A stretch of DNA of 64,000 nucleotides from Mytilus trossulus (Eukaryota; Mollusca; Bivalvia; Mytilida; Mytilidae), in contig NC_086383.1 in NCBI RefSeq assembly GCF_036588685.1, positions 60,649,448 through 60,713,447 of the forward strand. The letters run 5' to 3'. Of this stretch, positions 10,530 through 23,284 are shown one piece after another. The position numbers and the translations under genes were made by a program. The notes beneath the pieces were generated by a model. That model saw only the letters and a list, made by a program, of their open reading frames with translations. It made no database searches and was not told the DNA's origin. Position 1 is the first letter of the stretch, and the number at the start of each line of letters is the position of its first letter.

Positions 10530-10990
10530 TTCCGTGATTGAAATTGAGAAAGGAAAGGGGGAATGTGTCAAAGCGTCAACAACCCGATCATAGAGCAGAC
10601 AACAGCGGAAGGCAACCAAAAGGTCTTCAATGTAACTCCCGCACCCGGAGGCGTCCTTCAGCTAGCCCTTTAAAAAATGTGTATACTAGTTTAGAAATAA
10701 TGGACGTCATACTGAACTCCGAATTATACACAAGAAACTAAAATTAAAAATCATACAAGACTAACAAATGCCAGAGGCTCCTGACTAAGAACAGGCGCAA
10801 AATTGCGGCGGGGTTAAACATGTTTATGAGATCTCAACCCTCCACCTATACCTCTAGCAAATATAGAAAAGTAAACGCATAACAATACGCACATTGAAAT
10901 TTAGTTCAAGAGAAGTCCGAGTCCGATGTCAGAAGATGTAACAAAAGAAAATAAACAAAATGACAATCATATATAAATAACGACAGACTA
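10530..10990 (+). repeat. Dispersed repeat family B, plus copy
   Basis: The core is GGGGGAATGTGTCAAAGCG, CAACAACCCGA, AGGTCTTCAATGTAAC, CCCGGAGGCGTCCTTCAGCT, GCCAGAGGCTCCTGACT and GTGAGATCTCAACC-type sequence. Clear copies occur at 20306-20650, 52361-52672 and 63518-63630, with short remnants at 22040-22085 and 43350-43395 in the opposite strand. Short frames inside it are not genes. Confidence 0.65.
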
Positions 10991-11099
10991 CCAGCAGTTA
11001 ACTGACACGCCAGCTCCAGACCTCAATTAGAATTATTGAAAGATTATGTCTTCATTATATGAATATCAGGCACAATTCCTCCCGTTAGGGGTTTAGTAT

Positions 11100-12640
11100 C
11101 ATAATATTATAAAATATATGCGAAGAACTGAACCCATGTCATGCCAATAACTGATTTTTTTAAATAAATGTGTTTAGTTCCTGTGAAAAGACCCTATAAG
11201 TGAATCAATATTAAAGACACAAAAAGCAATCTTTAATGACCAGAGAGTATCGTAACTATATCCCTTCGTAATAAGTATGTTTAAAGGTTTTGTAAGCTTT
11301 TGATGTGAATTCTGACTTTTTTGTGCTTTGTAAAGAATATTACGATAAAAGATTAAATTTGAACTACCTGAACGTATAAGATGTCTACATATTGCGTTAT
11401 AATTCCTTATACCGATGATAAAATTTATTAAATGTTTTGACTAGTTTGTGATTTCGAAAACCCTGGTTTAAGACATTTTCGGTAATACATAAACTTATTT
11501 CGCTAAAATCTAACACGTTGTTACATACATGAGCGAATCGTACATGTTGAGATATATAAACACCATAAAATGGTAATAATGAAACATTACCATCTAAAAA
11601 TGGATAATTAATGATAGGAAATAAAAAAAATCCTCTCTTTTATCATATTATTTTATTTTAAGCTTCCCTTTAATGATATAGATACCAAGATCGAGGAAAG
11701 GGCAGTGGTCCTTATTAGTATAAGCTTTATTTAAAGTAAGTTCAACAGGATAAATTTCTTTAGTAAATATACTGAAGTCGTCATTATTAAGAGCCAATAT
11801 CATCCACATATCTAATGTTTTGTTAGATTTTTGTATCAAATGTTGTTTCGATGGGTCTTTTCTAATTTTAGTCATCAATAGTAACTCATACCAATACAAA
11901 AACAGGTCCGTATTAAGTGGTGCACAGTTAGTTCCCATTGAAATTCAAGTAAAAATTCAAGCGCAAAGATAGTATCAAAGAATGTCCATTTAAAATTGTT
12001 CTGTTGTTTATTACTTCTAAAAAATGACCTAAAAAAGTTTGAACATATGTACTCGCATCCTCACTTTTTAAATGCCCAGTTAATTAGGGATGTGATTTTT
12101 TTCTAAATAAGAATATGAGGCAAAGTGGTACATAGGGTAGAAAAATCGTTGAACAGATTCAAAACATCACTATATGCATGCAATTTACCAAGTACTTCTA
12201 ACGAGTATTTGACACTCCAAAAGTATTTAATTCCACTATTTTCAAAGGCCTTATTTGAACAATTTATTATCACGTTTTTATTGTACCAAGTGTAGTAGTA
12301 AGTAGAATAGACAATTTAGTGGTGGAACCATGGCTTGAACATGAAATAAATTTATATTTGTAAGGTTGTTTGTGTAGCTTCAGAAGCCAGTACATAGTTA
12401 GGACTTTCATTGTATTTGGTTCTGCTTGTGAAGAATCAGCTAAACTTTTGTGTTTGTTACAGATGTAGTTTTCTGAAAATGAAGTCAGTTGGAATGTTGG
12501 TGAATTAGTGATTTCCTTTTGCAGAACCTCAATATAAAATTTACGTCAAACAATAATGATATTTTTAGCAGCTTTATCAGCCGGGACAAAAACAAATTCC
12601 TTGGCTAGTTCTTTTAGATTATGTTTGATACGCGAAATAG
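11100..12640 (-). mobile_element. Penelope-like (Naiad/Chlamys-type) element, RT region, decayed
   Basis: Read on the minus strand from 12640 down, with several frame changes: VPADKAAKN, YWLLKLHK, DFSTLYTTLPH, then MGTNCAPL (11938 downwards), a segment rich in NNDD and YPVEL, and FLDLGIYII. Below 11640 come remnants of YGVYISQ and VRFAHVCNN. These are motifs of the invertebrate Penelope-like RT whose intact core is Y-x-D-D. Here Y-V-D-D can be read only in a neighbouring frame near 11805, flanked by indels, so the RT is dead. The upstream half of the same element, including a GIY-YIG-like region, lies at 13620-14640. Confidence 0.7.
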
Positions 12641-12879
12641 GGTTTTAATGGTTTTTGAATATAAAATGGTCTTTAAAATGTTGTTTACGAATGTCAACAA
12701 TCTTAATTTTTTGTCAGCTTTTCCCCGTTTTACCCATTTCAAACAATATATTCGTTTAGTAAACTTTACTGTTTGCAAAAGCATTAATTGTTCTAAATTA
12801 TAAGGATGTTCTTATCCCATTAGAAACATAGCCGTATTTGACACAAACTTTTTCAACTGTTGATCTTCAGTGCTGTACA

Positions 12880-13610
12880 ACTTTGTACTTTTGTCACTTT
12901 CGATCTTTTATATCTGGGCGTCACTGGTGAGTCTTGTGTGGACAAGGCGCGTTTTTTTCGTATCAAATTTTAAACCTGATGTTTTTTGTTATCTATTAAT
13001 CATGTGTTTCTTTGTCTACTATGTTCTCCTATTTATTTGTATTGCAGTCCTGTAATATTATGTTGTCATTTCAATGTTACGTTCTCCTATTTGTTTTTAT
13101 TGTTTTCCTGTAATATTATGTTGTCCTTTCCATGTTATATTTAACATTGCCATTAAAGTGCGAGGTATGGCATGCCACAAAATCAGGTTCAACCCACCAT
13201 TTTTATCCTTTTGAAGATGTCCTGTACAAAGTCAGGAATATGGCCATTGTTATAGTATTGTTCGTTCCTGTGTGTTTTACATTTTAACGTTGCGTCGTTT
13301 ATTTTCTCTTATTTTTTAGTGTAAATTCACATTGCGATAAGACGTGTAACGGTACTTGTCTATCCCAAATGCATGTATTTGGTTTTGATGTTATATTTGT
13401 TATTCTCGTGTGATTTTGTCTGATGCTTGGTCCATTTCTGTGTGTGTTACATTTTAGTGTTGTGTCGTTGTTCTCCGCTTATATTTAATGCGTTTCCCTC
13501 GGTTTTAGTTTATTACCCCGATTTTGTTTTTTGTCCATGGATTTGTGAGTTTGAAGAGCGGTATACCACTGTTGCCTTTATTTATGTCCTTTTCTGAGGA
13601 ATGATTTTAA
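12880..13610 (+). repeat. Dispersed repeat segment nested between the two halves of the Penelope-like element
   Basis: This separates the RT half (below 12640) from the GIY-YIG half (above 13620). It begins with the bivalve-typical CTGGGCGTCACTGGTGAGTC / GTGTGGACAAGGCGCG string and contains a direct repeat of TGTTCTCCTATTTRTTTNTATTG...CCTGTAATATTATGTTGTC (13020-13065 and 13081-13128). It then continues with a non-coding repeat rich in TTTTATTTTCTCTTATTTTT and GTGTGTGTTACATTTTA units, and GTATACCACTGTTGCC near its end. Confidence 0.5.
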
Positions 13611-13619
13611 CTATCGGTC

Positions 13620-14640
13620 GCAAACTATGTTAAGGTCTCCTGTTATAACATGGGGAATGGGGCCATACATGTATTTGGAATTACTGCAATTACATGAAAT
13701 AGGTGTATTTTCACTGACATTTACATCTGTAGACAATTGGCTATAATTAAACACATATTTCGGGGTAGATTTCTTGTAAAGATGACAAATAAGAGGGAGT
13801 TTAGTATTATCAAAATATCCAGGAATTTGGTCTTTAACAGAATGGTCGTTAAAAATACCGGCAATATTTAGAAACCAAGACCTTTATTGACATACTTTAT
13901 TTTAATAAAATGTTTTTTATGATCTTCAGGGCGGTCAATTTGGGGAAACAGTTTAGAATAACAATATGCCATTATAATTTGAACGACTTCATACTTAGGA
14001 CTGCAATATGAGATTGTGTTGCAATCCTCTAAAACTTTATTTAATGTATCTATAGGTAAAGAACAGAGCTTGGTTTACAGATAATGTCTTCCGTTGTTTT
14101 TTTAAATAGAAATCAGGTCCGAAATGTTTTTTATGGTTGGTCCGAAATTTTCTTTGATTGCATTTTTTTCTACGTCCAAGAAAGCGATTTTTACGAACAG
14201 TTTTTGAAACTTTATCTAAAATGTAATATCTTACCAATTCCTATGATATTATCATTAAGACCGAGAGGGTAGACTGTCTGAATTTTTTTAATCCAAGTCA
14301 ATTCAATTATTTTCCGTGATCGTTTTACTTTCAATGAAATTCACTAGGCTGCTTATTTACTACTTCTAAAGGTCGAACTGTAAAAGATTTATTAGGATGA
14401 TTGTGCTTCTTAAGATGTTGATAAATGATACTTTTGAATTTGGTGGGTCTTTTAAAACAATATAGGTGTTCTTATGTGCGTTTAAATATCGTCCAGTTTC
14501 ACCCCGGTTTATTTCGTGTGAGTAAATAAATAATACTGTTTTTTTTCAAGTTATATCAGTTTCAAAATTTGAAGAAAATGTTTGACCATTATGCGTGGTC
14601 GTTATCGTATTGTTGGTGGAAAGACGGGGACATGTAAGTT
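13620..14640 (-). mobile_element. Penelope-like element, GIY-YIG endonuclease-like and linker region, decayed
   Basis: On the minus strand from about 14515: RGETGRYLNAHKNT, then HLKKHNHPNKSFTVRPLE after a frame change, then QTVYPLGLNDNIIG at about 14280-14240. These are hallmarks of the GIY-YIG nuclease of Penelope-like elements. A basic linker follows at 14237-14037. On this strand the nuclease is upstream of the RT (12640-11100). This is the permuted order described for the Chlamys/Naiad clade, the reverse of canonical Penelope. Stops and frameshifts show it is inactive. Confidence 0.6.
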
Positions 14641-14644
14641 ATTT

Positions 14645-14745
14645 TTTGGCATGAAACTTTTGAATTATAGCTCTTCATCTTTTATATAAGCTTTGGATTT
14701 CAAATATTTTGGCCATGAGCATCACTGAAGAGACATGTTCATCTG
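14645..14745 (-). repeat. Dispersed repeat family E, minus copy
   Basis: ATAGCTCTTCATCTTTTATATAAGC ... CAAATATTTTGGCCATGAGCATCACTGAAGAGACATG is the reverse complement of the repeat at 22800-22915 and is a common bivalve dispersed repeat. Confidence 0.6.
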
Positions 14746-15329
14746 GTACCGTTTATGCTACTATCGATGTATCGATAGAAGGGTAACCATGATTTTTTTG
14801 GTAAAAAAAATAGCGATGAAAGTATTTTTAGATAAACAATTTTGAAGATTGAGGCGTGTAGATACCTTTTGAACGGGTTAAATATTTGATACTTTTTCCA
14901 TTTCTAAGCTTCATGTTTTTGTTTTTTTTGGTATGTGGATTTTATTAGAAAGGAGCAAAGACTGGCTTCCAGAACATGAACGAATTTATCTTTGTTTTAA
15001 ATGAAGAAATACTTGGCATGAATAAAGTTTCATCCTGTCCAGTACTATAGAAAAAGCACTACATAACATTGCATTGCATATACGAAAATAATCATCATTG
15101 CAAGTTAGTCAATCAAAGTGCCCCCATTATTTACCTGTGTACAAATTATAGTACCCTTGTTACGTCGAGTTTTCAAAATCTTCTATGTAAATCCTATACT
15201 ACGCAATAAAATGTAGGATTAATTAGCGTTTTCAGGAGCCTGTTGTTCAGTTGTTGACGTTTGCGATTGTTGATTTGGGTTCATAATTGTGTCTCGTTTC
15301 TCATTTTGTTATATTAATAGGAGACACTG

Positions 15330-15495
15330 TTGGTTCTCTTGTTTTTTACATAAGTAAATTTTGGTCCATTATGGCTTGCTGTCTGTTGTGATCCTTGGCT
15401 CTGATTGAATGCCGTTCTTTGGCCTATACTTAATTTCATTTTACACAGTGCGACTTCGATGGAGAATTGTCTTATTGGCACTCATAAAAATATCT
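15330..15495 (-). repeat. Dispersed repeat family A, minus copy (diverged)
   Basis: GGCTTGCTGTCTGTTGTGATCCTTGGCTCTGATTGAATGCCGTTCTTTGGCC, then TGGAGAATTGTCTTATTGGCACTCAT. A 68-codon frame at 15409-15615 lies inside it and is not a gene. Confidence 0.55.
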
Positions 15496-16141
15496 TCGTT
15501 ACATTCGTACGTGACGAAAGGTGTTACACCTAGGTTAAACATGATAAAGACGAACGTTTCTTTCATAAAAATAAAAAAATTAAAAACTTTCTGGAAAACG
15601 GAGCATTTTATGTAAATTTCCTTTTTATCTCATACGCATATATCTAAATTATATATAGCTATATTTATTAATATTAACTATAAATAAGGATTATACAACA
15701 GTACTACATTTTTTTTTATAGATGACTTTAAAACATATAAGCATCCTAGCTTTTGATTTCCCATTTTATTATATACTTTCCCTTTTAAATTTTCCTCGGA
15801 GTTCAGTATTTTCGTGATTTTACTTTTTATCCACGAAATAGAAATAGAAATTTGGATTTTTTAAGATGTTTCAATGAATTGATAATTGATAAATTGTTGT
15901 AGTCTATAGTGTTCGGTTAACACGAACGTCAGGTTTGTCCTCAAATAATTGATATATAAAACGCGATAAAAATGATCTAATTTCATTTTGAATCACGGAT
16001 GCGACTTAAAACCACGAGTTAAAATAATGATTAATTATGACAGGCATAGTTTCAGTTTTTGATGACAAACCTTTAAAAATAAAAATAAAAAAAACAACTT
16101 ATCATTTTGACTAAATTCCTCCTATCTTCCATAGTTTTCAG

Positions 16142-16411
16142 GGCGCCGCGGTGGCCAAGTGGTCTAAGCATCTAGTACTGTAATCACAAGCCAATTAACA
16201 CTGCGGTTGCGAGTTTGAATCCCGCTTTTTACGGGCTCACTCGACTCCAATCTTAATTGACTAGGATGGACAGTTTTCTTATCGAAGGTATGGGGTTTTC
16301 TACGTGCACTCCGGCTTTCTCCACTTATAAAAACTGGCCGCAACAAAATAGTTCAATAGTAGTTTTTATAAGACTTAGTGTAATTAAAACACCAAAAATC
16401 AAATCCTTACT
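16142..16411 (+). mobile_element. tRNA-derived SINE
   Basis: The head resembles a leucine/serine-type tRNA: GCCGCGGTGGCCAAGTGGTCTAAG (A-box like) and GGTTGCGAGTTTGAATCCCG (B-box), an internal RNA polymerase III promoter. The cloverleaf is degenerate, so it is not a working tRNA. The body carries GGGGTTTTCTACGTGCACTCCGGCTTTCTCCAC and AAAACTGGCCGC. The tail ends in AAAACACCAAAAATCAAATCC, typical of molluscan SINE tails. Confidence 0.7.
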
Positions 16412-17865
16412 TAGTAGTTTTCAAACACTATGTTAATTCCTTTAAAACAAAAAAGTCTAATAATAATATGATACAAGATAAAATTCAAGATATCAATCTT
16501 AAACGTACAACTGTTTTATTCTCTATATTGTTCTAACATAAAAATGTATTTCAGGTTGTTGTACGTTGGAGATGTGCATAGACTTTGCAAACTTCTTATA
16601 GGCAACGGTGGTGAATGCTTTATGCATCTCATAATCTTATCTGTATTTCAACATTTGGAATAATATGGATAAGGTTCAGCAATGCAGTAACATGATTGGA
16701 TGTACGTTTTTAACGATTTCATTCAACGATTTTTAGAATTTGTGTTAAAGCATGATGAGTGTATGTTACAAGAAAGAACTATTTAAAGATGTGCATTGGT
16801 ATTGTTTGAGTTTCATATAAGAAGAAAAGCAATCTAGAAGTTGTTTACAATCTCTTTTATAATTTAAAAAGAAAGTTATTATAATTTTTGCAGAAGTATT
16901 CATCAGACATGATGTCTAAGTAGATACTATATGCATAATCTAAAGGCCCCATTGGCCGAGTATTCTTTGGTAGCTAACTTCTCTTAGCTTAGCCCGTTAC
17001 AAAATTTACAAAAAAATGTCTATTATATTGTTAAAATGAACATGATGAATGTAAACTTTTATATCTTTTATCTCCTAAAAATTTCAGCAATGATGTAACC
17101 AATGTCACTGAAGGACACAACAACTTGCCACCATATAATGTGGCATTAAACTAAGTAGTATAATGAGCGAAATAGAAATAACCAATTAACTGACAATGGA
17201 CGACGATTGAATCCGATTTCAAAAGCTAAACCTGGTCGGTCTTTCTTACAATACGTCCCCCAACCAATATTTAAAAGTAAACTGTTATTATATTACAAAT
17301 CGGAAATCCAATTTCGTAATGGATACTTGTCGTGTAATAGCTGTTTAAATCCGATATATGATAGCTGTAAATGAGACATAATGTCCAGGTGGACTGATAA
17401 ACGCTTATATCTTTAAACCTTTAAAATAAAAAAAAGACAGCTCACTTTATATAGTTTCATTCAGAAAATCAGGGCAAAGAATTTTAAAAAAATTAATTGT
17501 AATACAACTTTATATAAACATTATATACAGCCCATAACAGAGTAGTGATCGAATTCGCGTTTCTTTACCGTCAGAATAAGTTACATTATCGACAAACTTA
17601 TTTCAGAAGTGACATAATTTAATTTTCTTCATCGACAAAATATTTCATGTCCAACGTGTAAGTTTTCATTGTTTAAGTCGATTTTTTTTCTAACACAGTA
17701 AAACATTTTTTGTAATCAACCTCTATCATTGGCATTTTCAAATACAGGATCTCCGAAATTTCTATCATTGGTTACGAGGAAATAATTATTCAATTGAGAT
17801 ATGTCTTTGTTCATGACACATATTATGAAATACAAAGGAGTTGAAATAATCAAATACTTTCGAAA
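16412..17865. other. AT-rich stretch without a recognised gene
   Basis: No domain-bearing frame, RNA gene or recognised repeat was found. Confidence 0.35.
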
Positions 17866-17867
17866 AG

Positions 17868-18478
17868 GGGGGCGAAAAATACCAAAGGGACAGTCAAACT
17901 CATAAATCTGAAACTAACTGACAACGCCATGGCTAAAACAATAGTACACATGACACAACATATAAAACCAAAGAATAAACTACACGAACCCCATCAATAA
18001 CTAGGGGTGATATCATGTGCTACTGATGGGTAAACAGATCCTGCTCCACATGTGGCACCCGTCTTGTTGCTTATGTGATATCAAATCCGGTAAAAAGTCT
18101 TATTCGGTAGGTCACATTCATGAAAAGGAAGGGGATTGTAGTTACAACGTAAGGAACATATCCGATTTCATTTATGAAACGGTTATTCCATAACGGCCAA
18201 CCAACTTGTGATGGCGTCCGTAAAATTTACGAAGGGATGATTTCAACTTCACCATTTGAAACTCTTGGTTTAATAGTTTCCTTGTGAGCAGCAACCCTCT
18301 ATCAATAAAATCATGATAGGAAATGCAAGCACGGGAATATCGTATATATTGGGATATATATAACCCGTATGCAGGTGCTGCTGGAATGTTGCTACTTAGA
18401 AATGGAAAGTTCATAATTGGAAAGCTGATATCATCTCTTTTGTTGTAAAGTTTTCGAACTGACGGAAACAAACATAGA
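17868..18478 (-). mobile_element. 5'-truncated Penelope-like element copy (RT C-terminus plus 3' end)
   Basis: The minus strand encodes 99 codons (18471-18172) with NFPFLSSNIPAAPAYG, YISQ, IRYSRAC, GLLLTRKLLNQ and LRKFYGRHH, the thumb-side end of the permuted Penelope-like RT. It is followed by the shared 3' tail (17868-18170), which contains the reverse complement of CACATGTGGAGCAGGATC and ends at ACCAAAGGGACAG. There is no catalytic core. The same tail recurs at 24548, 34465 and 44766. Confidence 0.7.
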
Positions 18479-18479
18479 T

Positions 18480-20300
18480 ACTCTAGAACGCGTGTTCTGT
18501 CATAAATAATGGCTTCGTCGTGCGAATCGACGAGATCATGTTACATGTAACTGATCTTAGCTGTAGAAACAGTTGGTGCGACCTCGATAAAACCTTTATC
18601 AATTTAATAAAAATGATAAATATTCATGACCACAATGATAATGAATTTATTGGAGTCACATCCACTTGTTATATCTTTCACTATTGTGACGACGCGCTAT
18701 GAAATTCAGATTAATTTATAAATGAAGAAAATTTTTGTGTTTAAATTTTTTTTTTTTTTTTTTAGATATGTGAGATTTAATGGTCAAACTTGTTCATTGT
18801 TCATTGTTAACAGACATTTTGAGATTTTTATTGTAAAAAAATGGTGTTTTGTTTTAAGAAATCAACATTCAAAATTTAGAACTTCATGAACATGTACAGG
18901 AAGCTGAATCTATTCCCTTCTTAAAATTGTGCTTCGATCTGTTGCGTCCTTAAAATGTTCTGACCGTCCTAAAATTGAATGTACGGAAATGTTTCGGTAA
19001 ATTAAATTCAAATCCGAATTGAATGTTTATGACACACAAAAAGAGAAAACAGAATCTCTTGATGACCAAACGTATGTACACATTGGGCGATTTAGAGCTT
19101 TTCAGAAGGAGTGATATTCAGCCCTTGTTTAAAGCCTTGTGGAGACCTCTATAGATTTTTAAATTCCCTCCATTTTTCTCATAGATGGAGTGTGGTCTCT
19201 CTGTAAATTACCACATATCTTTTCATTTTCCTATTTATCAAAGGTTCCATGTGAAAATTTCTATTGGATCATATCTGTTAAACTAAATGTACAAAACAGC
19301 TCAGGAAAAGTCGAAATTTCTTTTTCAAACCCGATCTAGAAATCCAATTTTATCTAATAGAGCACCTTACATTATCGTCAATGAGTTCAGGCATGTGGAA
19401 AATTATAATCATACACAAGAAAGAAACCCTGAACAGGCTTTCAGGAATAATTTTTACCTATTTAATATTGAATAAATATTAACATGTACATGTATTTGAT
19501 AAAGTACCGATATAACAAAGAAACTGCCCGGTATCCGACGTACACTTTTTACTGCATGCGTAGTCGGGTGCGTTCACTACGAGGACACTTGTACCCAACT
19601 ACGCGTGAAGTTTGAGTACAGAATCGTCCCATGCAGGACATTTTCTATGTTAACCTAGTATATTATCCGACAGTTAAGAATAGAATCTGGTCAAATTTTG
19701 AAGTTGAACATATGGGATTTTTTTATTTTTTCCATGGAGGAATGGGCCTGGTAGTTTTTAGAAAACAATATTTTGACCCTGATTTTGACTTATCAAGACG
19801 TCCTTCCATAAATCTTTTTTTTCTGTTCTGAGTGTAAAGATATGACTACTTTTCGCCTGATCGAAATGGTGCATGGACATATTTTGTTTCATATTATTAG
19901 AATTATTTTCAATATTATCGGTATTAAACTTGATTATCGACACATGAAAGTTTTTTAGCAATCTTTTTAACGTGAAAGTACCAATAGTTCGGTCACTACT
20001 CAATTAAGTTTGTCGATAACGTAGCTTCTTTTGACGGTAATGAAACATCAATTCGATCACTTCTCTGTTACGGGCTGTAACAGACAATCTGCTTTCTCAT
20101 GTTTCTTTTCTATGAATAATGTAGGTACCGATAAAGTGTAAAATGTGTGACTGATAATCCGGTTATAGTTGTAAGCAGAAGACAATAATTTTAACCAATA
20201 AAAATATAATTTGTTTATGACTACTATCACAATATTCTTCTCTGTATTTTAAAAAAAGTCCTTTATAATTTGGTATAAAATGATGCAAGAAGTCAAGATA
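18480..20300. other. AT-rich stretch without a recognised gene
   Basis: This contains an 18-nt poly-T run near 18747 and only short chance frames (60-81 codons) with no domain similarity I can see. Confidence 0.35.
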
Positions 20301-20305
20301 ACATT

Positions 20306-20650
20306 GAGAATGGAAATGGGGAGTGTGCCAAAGAGACAACAACCCGACAATAGAGCAGACAACAGCAGATGGTCACCAACAGGTCTTCAATGTAACGAGA
20401 AATTCCCGCACCGAGAGGCGTCCTTCAGCTAGCCCCTAAACAAATATATGTTAGTTCAGTGATAATGAACGTCATCCTGAACTCCAAATTGTACACAAGA
20501 AACTAAAAGTTTAAATGATACAATACTAACAAAGGCCAGAGGCTCCTGATGTTGGACAGGCGCAAAAATTCGGTGGGTTTAAACAAGTTTGTGAGATCTC
20601 AACACTCCCCCTATACATCTAGCCAATGTAGAAAAGTAAACGCATATTAA
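20306..20650 (+). repeat. Dispersed repeat family B, plus copy
   Basis: GAGAATGGAAATGGGGAGTG, CAAAGAGACAACAACCCGA, AGGTCTTCAATGTAACGAGA, GGCGTCCTTCAGCTAGCCCC, GCCAGAGGCTCCTGATG. This is one of the longest family B copies in the window. Confidence 0.7.
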
Positions 20651-22790
20651 GATGTCTATTTTTGACGGCTAAATGATCTGTTCCCTACATTTTTCACACT
20701 TAAGTAGAATTAATACATTGTAAAAGCCATTTCAAATTGTTGTTCGCCCGATGATAATAGACTTGCCACACTTCTTAAAGGCAACTGCAGTCAATAGTTC
20801 ATGCATCTTTTAATCGTTTCAGTATGGAAATGGATAACATTGACACAGTTAAAAAATGTAGTCAATTTATTAAATGACCCTTTAAATGGTTTTATGTAAT
20901 GACCTGAACGTCAACAGCATGTCAACAATTGCTAAACAATTATCAGACAACATCAACATCTGCCTTATAAATATTTCTTAGACTCATTAAAATCATAAAT
21001 ATACGGATATCAACATAGATTAAACATGATAAGCCTATAAATGAATTTGTCTCAGATTGAAAGGTCCCGTCTTTTATCGAATTCTGTTCTATTTTAAGTC
21101 AAGATAAACTCATCATAATTACCAGGATTAAAATTTAATATTTACGCCAGACGCGCGTTCCGTGTACAAAAAAAAAGACAAATACAGGTAACAAGTCTAA
21201 ACTATGCAAATGGACTTGAACTTATAAAAAACGATATTTATTGTGTCAACATTAAAAGTGTCCCGTATTATGACAAATCAGCTGCATTATTTATTAATAT
21301 GCAATAGCGGCAAATAAATGGTGTGAGTATATCTTTGTTATAGAAGGAAGCATACGCGTCGCAAAAAAAATCCACTCAAAATCAAAGGCACTATAGATAC
21401 ATGGTAAGTTTAATTTAATTTAGCCAAAAAAACTTACGTCTAACATCGTTTGGATTGGTTTTAAAATATTGTTTGTAGAATATACGGTGCCATGGAAAAA
21501 AACAAATAATATTTGTTTACTGTCTTAAGATTATCTTGTAGAATTTGTCTAAATCTTGTACAACACGCAGTAAGAATCTTAAACAAATAAACAATTGTAC
21601 ATCGAAAAAACTGTTTTATTTACATGTAATCGTAACATGTATCATTCAAACTAATATAGGAACAGTTCGGTGCTGTTTTTACATGTGAGCATTTAAGAAC
21701 TATTCTAATATGTTATCAGCAAAAACATATGTATAAAACCCAGTTTATAAATTGTTCCTTTAGCAAATTCAATTACGGTTATACTCAACAAATTACACTC
21801 GCTTGAGAAGAAAAATTAGAACTCAATAAGACATTTTCAAAACAAGATAAGCAAACTATCATGCAGGTATTTTCTTATGTAGACAATAGTGACTGAAACT
21901 TTGTTGTATAGCTATCCAAACTGCTTAATTGTATGACAGTTGCATATATTATATTATATTGAGAACAATGTATACAAAACGCACATATATTATAGTACAA
22001 ACATCAGAGATTAAATTACAGCAGTAAACATTGGTCAGGTTGTTGTCTCTTAGACACATTCCCCATTTCCATTCTCAATTTTGTATTGCATCATAATCTT
22101 AATCCTTATCATAATGAATAACTGGTTCAACTACGAAAAACAAAATTGCACATAGACAACGAAAATAGAAAAAATTAACAAAGTGAATTTAAAGGTGACA
22201 ACATCACAATAAATTAATGGCAGGTTTATAAGTCCCTAGAAAGAATAAAGTTTAAATGAATGCCCTTCCTTTTTTGATTCGAAACATATAAATCCACGTG
22301 CGGACAAAACACGATTATTTCATAAAATAAAATTCTAATCAATTCAAAGATGCGGCCGAAATTCTTAATTGTAGATACTGACAATCAAGTAATCAACTTA
22401 GTTCAAATACATTATACAAATCTGCCTGATGTAAATGGTGATATATATTCATTTGCAATTAAAAATCATCATTTAAAGTTGGATAGTGTTCTACTTTGTC
22501 AAAGTTTCTGCACATCTATAAATTGTAAACTCATGTTTCTAATACTTTTAAGTATTTTGTAAATAGATTCAAGGGACACACTGCAAATTTAATCAGTTCA
22601 TATGCATTTCAAATTTATAGTGTCTGCTTGAACTTTGCATTGCATAAATAAGATAAGATTATATTAGGAAACATTTGCACCATTTAATTTTAACTATTTC
22701 TCATTGATATCAATGACAACTACCAGAATTAACAGGAAAAGTAATGAAGACTAGCCTTTGTTAGAATTTAAATTTAGGATGATATAATTA
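20651..22790. other. AT-rich stretch with short repeat scraps only
   Basis: 21115-21175 has the AAACTCATCATAATTACCAGGATTAAAATT...GACGCGCGTTC string common in mussel repeats, and 22040-22085 a minus-strand family B end. There is no gene I can support; the 70-codon frame at 22350-22562 has no recognisable features. Confidence 0.4.
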
Positions 22791-22794
22791 ATGA

Positions 22795-22920
22795 TACCAA
22801 TTTTCTTGCACCAGATGCACATTTCGACAATACATGTCTATTCAGTGATCCTCGTGGCCAAAATATTTGAAATACAAAGCTTATATAAAAGATGAAGAGC
22901 TATAATTCATAAGGTCAAAA
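22795..22920 (+). repeat. Dispersed repeat family E, plus copy
   Basis: TTGCACCAGATGCACATTTCGACAATACATGTCT, GTGATCCTCGTGGCCAAAATATTTGAAAT, AAAGATGAAGAGCTATAATTC. This matches the minus copy at 14645-14745. Confidence 0.6.
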
Positions 22921-23284
22921 ATAGACTTAGGAAAATATCATTCGTAATTTTTTTATAAATGCCCCTGCTTACTGTATGTGTACTATTCAGCATTTCTCCT
23001 TTCCCCTTCCTAAAAAAAAATACCGAATTTAATGTACACGTATTCTACAATTTTAGTATGTGGATCATTTTAATACGTATTATTTTACAAGCAGACACTT
23101 TTTTTTATACAGTTTTGAATTACCGGTACAAATCGTCCTTCACTAGATGTGCATTTTGACTATACACATCTGTGCCCCATAAGTGTATTCCCTCAAAACA
23201 TGTCTTTACAGTAATGCTCGAGGTAAAAAGAAAATGAAATACAGCTATTAAGAACCTAATAAACTAGAAAAAACGTAAAGTATT

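Noticed and set aside
16142..16235. Functional tRNA gene
   Set aside because: A- and B-box-like strings are present, but the acceptor stem and anticodon arm do not pair well and a SINE body and tail follow; called a SINE instead.
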